A stretch of 64,000 nucleotides of DNA, taken from positions 62,001 to 126,000 of the forward strand of contig CALUNA010000004.1 in assembly GCA_944321895.1 (NCBI GenBank), in the 5' to 3' direction. Positions 59,176-64,000 of this stretch are shown here, in pieces. The notes beneath the pieces are model-generated. The model saw only the letters and a program-made list of their open reading frames with translations, did no database searches and was not told where the DNA came from. Positions within the stretch are counted from its first letter, which is position 1. The number at the start of each line of letters is the position of its first letter. The stretch comes from an uncultured Bacteroidales bacterium. Lineage in GTDB: Bacteria > Bacteroidota > Bacteroidia > Bacteroidales > Paludibacteraceae. Both the position numbers and the translations under genes were made by a program.

Positions 59176-59211
59176 TTTTTCGTTAATTATTGCGTATTGG
59201 AAAATAGTTCG
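59176..59211 (+). promoter_or_regulatory. Upstream part of the second GTATATTTGCGGTGC promoter
   Basis: TTG at 59190-59192 is spaced 19 bp from the TATATTTG box at 59212-59219. Confidence 0.55.
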
Positions 59212-59310
59212 TATATTTGCGGTGCGGGGGGAGCGTTTAATCCCGAAAGGGACACGTCCCCTGTTCTACCTGCCGCTCGGATATTCATTCCGGGCGGTAG
59301 TTGTATAGAA
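59212..59310 (+). ncRNA. Candidate small structured RNA, antisense to the end of the MuF-toxin gene
   Basis: The -7 box (59212-59219) shares a perfect 15-mer with the antirepressor promoter. The predicted RNA from about 59226 starts with six G and contains hairpins CCC-GAAA-GGG (59242-59251) and TGCCGCTCGG/CCGGGCGGTA (59271-59280 with 59290-59299). No gene follows on this strand; beyond 59285 the RNA is antisense to the 3' end of the MuF-toxin gene. The 3' end is unknown. Confidence 0.45.
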
Positions 59311-60715
59311 TACCATCATTAGATATAAAATAAACAATTCTAAATTTTCTCCATTGGGTTGTACCTCGAAGCCCCTCGTATTTTCTGACAGCTTCTCGGA
59401 TAATATGGTTCTCATGTCCGTTAGGCAAGAAGACCACAGCTACTCTGCAATCAGGTTTTGACGCGCAATGTTTCAGCGCATTTCGGATGTTGTTCGCTGT
59501 AGCTGTTTCAGCTGCTGCAATCTCGAACTTCATTCCATCCCAAAATCCCTCGATGTTCTTGATATTCATTTTTGTGTGGTCTTCTTCTTCCAGTATCACA
59601 GAGTGCCCCGACTTATATCCTACATCTTGAACTGCCTTTTCATACCAGCCTTTTTGGCGGTCTAGATTGTGTTTTATGTGTGTTGCTTTCAACCCTCCGT
59701 TATTTTTGTTGAAATGAACGTCCGTATAATTGGGATCATTAATGAGCTGATTGTATATCTTCCCGTTCTGTTCTATACGTTGTTTCAACTTTGTTTTCAT
59801 TTCCCGAATAACCTTGCACGCCTCACACAGTTCGTTGTCGGGTATGAAAGTCTTTGCCAGCTTCAGGTTGCCTTTGGCAATGTCGCAGTCACGGCAGCGG
59901 CGTATGGTATAGGGGTTGTAGTCAGGAACTGATTTCCCCTGTTTACCGGGATTGAAGCGGAACATGCCTTTTCTGTCGTCCTGCAGTGCCAGTTCGCCCA
60001 GTTTCATGGCCTCGTCGTGCGGCGTTTCCGGATATTTCCCCTTTATGACCTGTACCACGGTGCAGCGGCAGTTCCAGCCGTTTGGCGGATAGTATTCGTC
60101 CCAAAACGGGTCGGAGGGCGGCAGTGTGACATTGTGGAGGGCGGCATGTGTGGGGCGCACCTTGCCGTCGCCCACCGTGCGGTATTGCAGGTTGTAGCGG
60201 TCGCCGTCTTCCATGAACTGTTCCCATTTGCCTGCCATGCTTGCCGATGCGTGCACGAAATTGTATTCCGCACGCAGGTAGTGGCTGTTGTAGGTTTCGT
60301 CCACCTTTCTGACATCGTTCAAAAAGCGTTCGAACGTCTTTCTAACGCCATTTTCATCCAGGAGTGAAGGAAAGGCCTCGCGCAGTTCATGGAAGGTCTT
60401 CATACCCGAGAACACATAGTTGGATTCCTGTAGCCGCCTGCGCATCAACTCTGACATGGCCACTTCTTTCATAGACTGGTCCAATGCCGTTGCGTGTGCT
60501 TCCATGAAGTCCTGTACGGGTTTCTCCAGCATGATTTCCACCTTCATTTCTGCCCCCTGCTGACGGAAGAGCACTTTCATCATCCTGTCGAACAGGCGGC
60601 TCAGCCTGTGGCGGATTTTCGCTGCATCCTCTTCGGAAAGCGCACATTCCAGATGGCCGGCATCCATCAGCTGGGCGTAGCGTTTGTGCAGCCCCACGTA
60701 ATCTTCATCCGTCAA
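59285..60715 (-). CDS. MuF-like minor head protein with C-terminal nuclease-toxin-like domain
   Basis: The 476-residue protein has a MuF head-morphogenesis region (about 130-225: HYLRAEYNFVHASASMAGKW, YRTVGDGKVRPTHAALHNVTLPPSDPFWDEYYPPNGWNCRC). A Cys-rich linker (CRDC, CEAC; 274-300) follows, then a separate domain (about 328-476: GGLKATHIKHN, HSVILEEEDH, IEGFWDGMKFEI, NIRNALKHCASKPDCRVAVVF) resembling CdiA-CT/MuF polymorphic toxin nucleases. MuF proteins sit near the portal and may be injected with DNA. No ATG begins the conserved part; a TTG at 60715 is the likely start, 17 bases after the portal stop. No immunity gene was recognised. Confidence 0.8.
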   Translation of the reverse strand: MTDEDYVGLHKRYAQLMDAGHLECALSEEDAAKIRHRLSRLFDRMMKVLFRQQGAEMKVEIMLEKPVQDFMEAHATALDQSMKEVAMSELMRRRLQESNYVFSGMKTFHELREAFPSLLDENGVRKTFERFLNDVRKVDETYNSHYLRAEYNFVHASASMAGKWEQFMEDGDRYNLQYRTVGDGKVRPTHAALHNVTLPPSDPFWDEYYPPNGWNCRCTVVQVIKGKYPETPHDEAMKLGELALQDDRKGMFRFNPGKQGKSVPDYNPYTIRRCRDCDIAKGNLKLAKTFIPDNELCEACKVIREMKTKLKQRIEQNGKIYNQLINDPNYTDVHFNKNNGGLKATHIKHNLDRQKGWYEKAVQDVGYKSGHSVILEEEDHTKMNIKNIEGFWDGMKFEIAAAETATANNIRNALKHCASKPDCRVAVVFLPNGHENHIIREAVRKYEGLRGTTQWRKFRIVYFISNDGILYNYRPE

Positions 60716-60732
60716 CCGGCGGAAGGTGGGGC

Positions 60733-62016
60733 TCAGGAGAAAAAAGGGCGTGCGTTGGTCTGTTGTCCGTTTGTGCTGTCATGCGCCTGCTTGCGTTGTC
60801 CCACCGGCATGTTGTATTTTTCGGCAAAATAGTGCGGTTCCACTTCATAGCGGTCGGCCACCATCGTTTCATAGGCCACCTGCTGTTCGGGGGTGTAGTC
60901 AATGGAATAGTCCCAGTCAAAGCGCAGCCCCTTGACGGGGAAACCGTGTTTTTCCATGCGTGGCAGCAGCTGGTTGTTCACCACATCACGCAGCATGTCG
61001 GCGTCGCTTTCCACCAGGTTCTGGAACACTTTCAGGTGGGTCTGGCTCTGCGAAAGGCTGCTGCCGTCCTCTATGGTCATGGTCTGTCCGATGATGAGTT
61101 TCGACAGTTCGGAGTTGGCACGGTCAATCCGCTTGTCATACACATTGAAGGCGTCGCCCCGTCCGCTCTCCACAAATTCGATTTCCGTTTCCATGCCTGC
61201 CACCATGGAAAGTGCCGTTCCTGCCTCGCGCAACATTTTGTCCAGCCTGTCTATTTCCTGCTGGTCACGCGAAGTGGTGCGGGCTATGCGCATGGGCATT
61301 CCGAATATCTCACCGAAGGTGTCCCAAAAGGCAGTCATATTCTTCTTGGGAATGGTTTGTGTGGCTGCTTTCAGATAAAGCCCGAGGTCATCGGGTTTTC
61401 CTGCTTCAATGAGCCAGTCGGCCAATGGTTCCTGCCGGTAGTCGATGCCTGTTGTCCAGTCCTGACCGAGGTCGGTGATGACGCGTCCGTATTCAGGGAT
61501 GACATGTTTCCGTGGTATGAGCAGTACCTGCGAATAACACGGACAGCCGTCACCGTCGGTCACCACATCGCCCAGTTCGATAAGCGAATGCCCCCAATAG
61601 ACCGAGTCGAGCACGAGTTCCTCCAGGTGTTTGAACCATGCCTGGTCAAAATAGTGTTTCGCTTCCTTGTTTTCCTTACCCTGGCTGTCGGTCAACTTGA
61701 AGCTCTTGGCCATCACAAATCCCTTCCGCTGGCCAATACAGCCGGAAAGATGCAGGTCAATGTCTACATCACGGTATATGTCATACAGCCTGATCCGGCT
61801 TGGATAATCCACGTTGATGGCCAGTTGCCAGGCGCTGCGCCAGTCGGCAATGTCCTTGCGTGTGAGGGCGTCAGTGGTGCGATGCAGTTCGATGACCATC
61901 TTTTTGATTTTCCGACGGTCGCTCTCTTTGGCCAGATTGAAGTCACCGTGCGGTGTATGCAATATGTTGTCCTGCTTTGGCAACAGGTGTTTGCCTATCC
62001 AGTTCTTGAAGTCCAT
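60733..62016 (-). CDS. Mu gp29-like portal protein (DUF935)
   Basis: The 427-residue protein forms the portal ring through which DNA enters the capsid. Family marks are LSGCIGQRKGFVM near residue 90, YWGHSLIELGDV, the central PKKNMTAFWDTFGEIFGMPMRIARTTSRD and the C-terminal LPRMEKHGFPVKGLRFDWDYSIDYTPEQQ. It lies between the gp36-like and MuF genes in the Mu late order, all leftward. Confidence 0.9.
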   Translation of the reverse strand: MDFKNWIGKHLLPKQDNILHTPHGDFNLAKESDRRKIKKMVIELHRTTDALTRKDIADWRSAWQLAINVDYPSRIRLYDIYRDVDIDLHLSGCIGQRKGFVMAKSFKLTDSQGKENKEAKHYFDQAWFKHLEELVLDSVYWGHSLIELGDVVTDGDGCPCYSQVLLIPRKHVIPEYGRVITDLGQDWTTGIDYRQEPLADWLIEAGKPDDLGLYLKAATQTIPKKNMTAFWDTFGEIFGMPMRIARTTSRDQQEIDRLDKMLREAGTALSMVAGMETEIEFVESGRGDAFNVYDKRIDRANSELSKLIIGQTMTIEDGSSLSQSQTHLKVFQNLVESDADMLRDVVNNQLLPRMEKHGFPVKGLRFDWDYSIDYTPEQQVAYETMVADRYEVEPHYFAEKYNMPVGQRKQAHDSTNGQQTNARPFFS

Positions 62017-62037
62017 GGTGTTGCTGTTTTGTTGTTC

Positions 62038-62457
62038 TTACCAGTTGTGTCTCAATTTTTTCTGTGCGTTCCATTTTATTCCGCTTCCGGCGGCTTCTCC
62101 GTCGGCATTGGTAGCAGGCGGCAGGTCGGGCACTATCTTTCCTGCCTGTACGCCCTTCAGCCATTCGATGGCACGGTCATAGCGCTCTTTCCTTATTTCG
62201 CTACCCATCTTCTGGGGCAGCGCCGACGCCATGTGATAGAGGGCAATGTCGCAGGTGTACATCACCACCAGGCGGTTACGCTCTTCGCCTTCGGCTGCAA
62301 ACAGGGCTGTGCAGTCATAGCGTGGACGCAAATAGCCGCTGATTTCCTCCTGTGCTTCCATTTCGGCATTCAGCCGGTTGGTTTCCGATGTCTGCGTAAT
62401 CACTTTCAGCGCCTGTTCGCCGATGACCACCTTGTAGTCTTCTTCTGTAATGAACAT
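62038..62457 (-). CDS. DUF1320/gp36-like phage head protein
   Basis: The protein has about 139 residues from the ATG at 62457 (MFITEEDYKVVIGEQALKVI). It shows the DUF1320 pattern: an N-terminal segment, EEISGYLRPRYDCTALF, MYTCDIALYHMASALPQKM, and RAIEWLKGVQAGKIVPDLPP. It is a structural or connector-associated protein in Mu-like phages. It lies 21 bases upstream of the portal gene. Confidence 0.82.
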   Translation of the reverse strand: MFITEEDYKVVIGEQALKVITQTSETNRLNAEMEAQEEISGYLRPRYDCTALFAAEGEERNRLVVMYTCDIALYHMASALPQKMGSEIRKERYDRAIEWLKGVQAGKIVPDLPPATNADGEAAGSGIKWNAQKKLRHNW

Positions 62458-62473
62458 ATATGCCTCCTTTTCT

Positions 62474-62716
62474 TTACGCTTTGTGCCCATCCGCAATGTA
62501 CAAGGCACGTTTTTCAATATCCTCCACGCTCACTCCCTTGCGGAAGCGGTGCATTTTTACCAGTTCCTTGATGGTCTGTTTGGGGACCACCTTCAGCCGT
62601 TTGTTGAGCATAATCACATAATATTTCATGCCCAGCAGTTGCGACAGCTCATTGGCCTGCCTTACGGCTCTTTTGTATCTCCATGCAAAAAGCATGTATC
62701 GTATCCATTTTATCAT
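62474..62716 (-). CDS. Small basic phage protein of unknown function
   Basis: The 80-residue basic protein from the ATG at 62716 (MIKWIRYMLFAWRYKRAVRQAN) lies one base after the terminase stop and 16 bases before the gp36-like gene. The frame continues upstream out of register with terminase, but the ATG at 62716 fits the spacing. The first 15 residues are aromatic and basic, a possible membrane-contact helix. No family recognised. Confidence 0.6.
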   Translation of the reverse strand: MIKWIRYMLFAWRYKRAVRQANELSQLLGMKYYVIMLNKRLKVVPKQTIKELVKMHRFRKGVSVEDIEKRALYIADGHKA

Positions 62717-62717
62717 A

Positions 62718-64000
62718 TTACCAGGTGTTTTTGGGTCTCGGCCTTTTGCCGACCACAGGTTTGAATTCCATTTGTCTTGTGTTGCGCTGCAGCATCCATA
62801 GGGCTCCTTCGTCGGCGTCGGGTGCATCGTCGTGTGTACGGCTGCCCCGTTCCAGTGCAAGCGTCTGTTCGATGCCGGTCTGCATGTCGGTGCTGTCTTT
62901 CAGCTGTTCGTTGTACCAGACAAAACCTCTTTCCCACAAGGGGCTCACCGACTCGATGCGCTGCAGCTTGTCCGGTTTCTTGCGGGTGTCGGGCATAATG
63001 GGCAGTTGGTAGCCCCGCAAGCGGCCTTCCGCCTCAAATTCATCAAGGATGATGTCCTGCATGAAATTGGCCTCCATGAAAAACTGTATGACAGCCATGT
63101 CGCGTGTGCGCTCGTACAAATCATACAGCCAACGGACCATTTCCCCCACGGTGGCTTGCCTTACGAAGCAGTCTATCAAATGCAGTTCGGTACCGATTTT
63201 TCCCCAAAGGCGGCATGCCTTGTAGTCGTTTGCCGTGGTTGACTTGAACGACGGGTCGGTATAGCAAACCAGCATTTCGTATTTCGACAGTTTCGGCAGC
63301 TTCTTGAAACGTATCCATTCGTTGCGGAATATGGTTCCGTCCACAATGGGATTGTGCATCATTTCCTTTTCCCATGCCCTGTAGCCCACAAACTCACGGT
63401 AGGCTTGCGCCTCTTCCCGTGTCCATTTTTCCCGCCAGACGGGGTCGCCGTTCTTGTCAACCGCCTTGATTTCTGACACATACACGCCTTTTGTCTTGGT
63501 GATATTGGCCAATACGGAATTTTTGGAAATAAGGTTGCCCACCATGATGAAGCGCCCACGCCCCACGTCCAGTGCACCGAACAGGGCTTCTTTTACCCAG
63601 TCGGTCAGTTCGTTCACGCGCTTTTCGTTGCGACACAGTTCATCGTCATCCAAGTCGTCAATGACTATATAGTCAGGTCTGCTTTCACGGTCACGCAATC
63701 CACGGGGCGACTGTCCGCGTCCGCACGCCAGAAACTTCACTCCACTGGCCGTCTTGAATTCGCCATCCTGCCACGAGGCACTGCCTTTTTGCTGTCCGAA
63801 ATCCGCCCGGATGCGGTCGTTATATTCCAGTTCGGCCTGAATGTCACCCAACAGTCGTATGGCACTGTCTTCCGATTTTCCCACCACAACCATGAAATGG
63901 ATGAGCCGCATGGGCTGAAACATGAGCCACAAAGGGATGAATATGTCAAAATGGGTCGATTTCGCATGTCCGCGCGGCCACTTGAACACGGCCTTCAGAT
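62718..64000 (-). CDS. Phage terminase large subunit (Mu gp28-like), partial at 5' end
   Basis: The frame is open to the window edge, giving about 427 residues of the C-terminal part. ATPase motifs are visible: Walker A-like PRGHAKST near the right edge, Walker B YIVIDDLDDDE, and nuclease-domain acids in LVCYTDPSFKS, FFMEANFMQD and HDDAPDADEGALWML. The enzyme packages DNA into the prohead. It heads the visible leftward late cluster; the true start lies beyond base 64000, because reading continues without interruption past the apparent GTG at 63989. Confidence 0.9.
   Translation of the reverse strand, partial: LKAVFKWPRGHAKSTHFDIFIPLWLMFQPMRLIHFMVVVGKSEDSAIRLLGDIQAELEYNDRIRADFGQQKGSASWQDGEFKTASGVKFLACGRGQSPRGLRDRESRPDYIVIDDLDDDELCRNEKRVNELTDWVKEALFGALDVGRGRFIMVGNLISKNSVLANITKTKGVYVSEIKAVDKNGDPVWREKWTREEAQAYREFVGYRAWEKEMMHNPIVDGTIFRNEWIRFKKLPKLSKYEMLVCYTDPSFKSTTANDYKACRLWGKIGTELHLIDCFVRQATVGEMVRWLYDLYERTRDMAVIQFFMEANFMQDIILDEFEAEGRLRGYQLPIMPDTRKKPDKLQRIESVSPLWERGFVWYNEQLKDSTDMQTGIEQTLALERGSRTHDDAPDADEGALWMLQRNTRQMEFKPVVGKRPRPKNTW

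Larger units (their letters stand above)
48776..64000. mobile_element. Mu-like transposable prophage (left and central part, runs off the window)
   Basis: The gene order repressor / early operon with MuA-like transposase and MuB-like ATPase / GemA / Gam / virion morphogenesis / leftward terminase, gp29-like portal and MuF is that of Mu-type transposable phages. The left boundary is placed tentatively at TGTTT (48776), just before four GGACGGACA repeats, because Mu-type ends begin with TG and carry transposase-binding repeats. The right end is outside the window. Confidence 0.88.

Noticed and set aside
60763-62571. A rightward open frame of 602 codons in the phage late region
   Set aside because: It is antisense to the portal and gp36-like genes, which are clear family members, and has no recognisable domain.

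Overview
The window is chromosomal DNA from a member of the order Bacteroidales (Bacteroidota). Promoters have the Bacteroidales -7 box TAnnTTTG with a TTG about 19-20 bp upstream, and several genes have no obvious Shine-Dalgarno. The gene set also fits: the rprX/rprY two-component pair, DUF4837 beside pdxA, DUF6242 and DUF6261 proteins, a BspA-like leucine-rich-repeat protein, exported glycosidases with type-9-secretion-like C-termini, and an N-succinylornithine carbamoyltransferase. Family and genus cannot be fixed from sequence alone.

Host part (1 to about 48.7 kb). After the tail of an outer-membrane protein come rprXY, then a leftward block (collagen-like lipoprotein, THUMP-like methyltransferase, pectate lyase). 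A rightward block follows: nitroreductase, pdxA, DUF4837, DUF2520 and ferritin. Leftward genes then encode pheT, a BrkB/YihY membrane protein, RNase P RNA and an NtrY-like kinase. Next are gdhA, a BspA-like protein, and a 3.5-kb repeat-rich region (22.4-26.15 kb). That region holds a DUF6261 gene with a G10 tract and nine 41-42-bp repeats in its leader, followed by an array of ~278-bp multi-hairpin repeats. Then come malY, rlmB, an rluA-family gene, hisB, an EamA transporter, rpmE2 and tRNA-Asp. A maltose O-acetyltransferase/DUF1349 operon is divergent from a LuxR-type regulator carrying an in-frame amber codon. Further on are DUF6242, an operon of glgP, omega-amidase and argF', then pepD, dinB, a 1505-residue GH43 protein and a truncated paralogue of its N-terminal modules.

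Phage part (about 48.78 kb to the right edge). This is the left and central part of a Mu-like transposable prophage. Visible are candidate end repeats, an XRE repressor, a symmetric operator with two face-to-face promoters, MuA-like transposase, MuB-like ATPase, a RecA-like ATPase, GemA/gp16, Gam, a virion morphogenesis protein and a BRO-N antirepressor behind a structured leader. A leftward late cluster encodes terminase, a gp36-like protein, a Mu gp29-like portal and a MuF head protein. The MuF protein carries a C-terminal domain that looks like a CdiA-CT/MuF-type nuclease toxin. The prophage continues past base 64000.

The most interesting signals are: (i) the MuF-toxin fusion and a promoter/structured RNA pointing antisense into it; (ii) the structured leader of the antirepressor gene, which shares an identical 15-bp promoter module with that RNA; (iii) the G-tract plus tandem-hairpin leader of the DUF6261 gene; (iv) the multi-hairpin repeat array.
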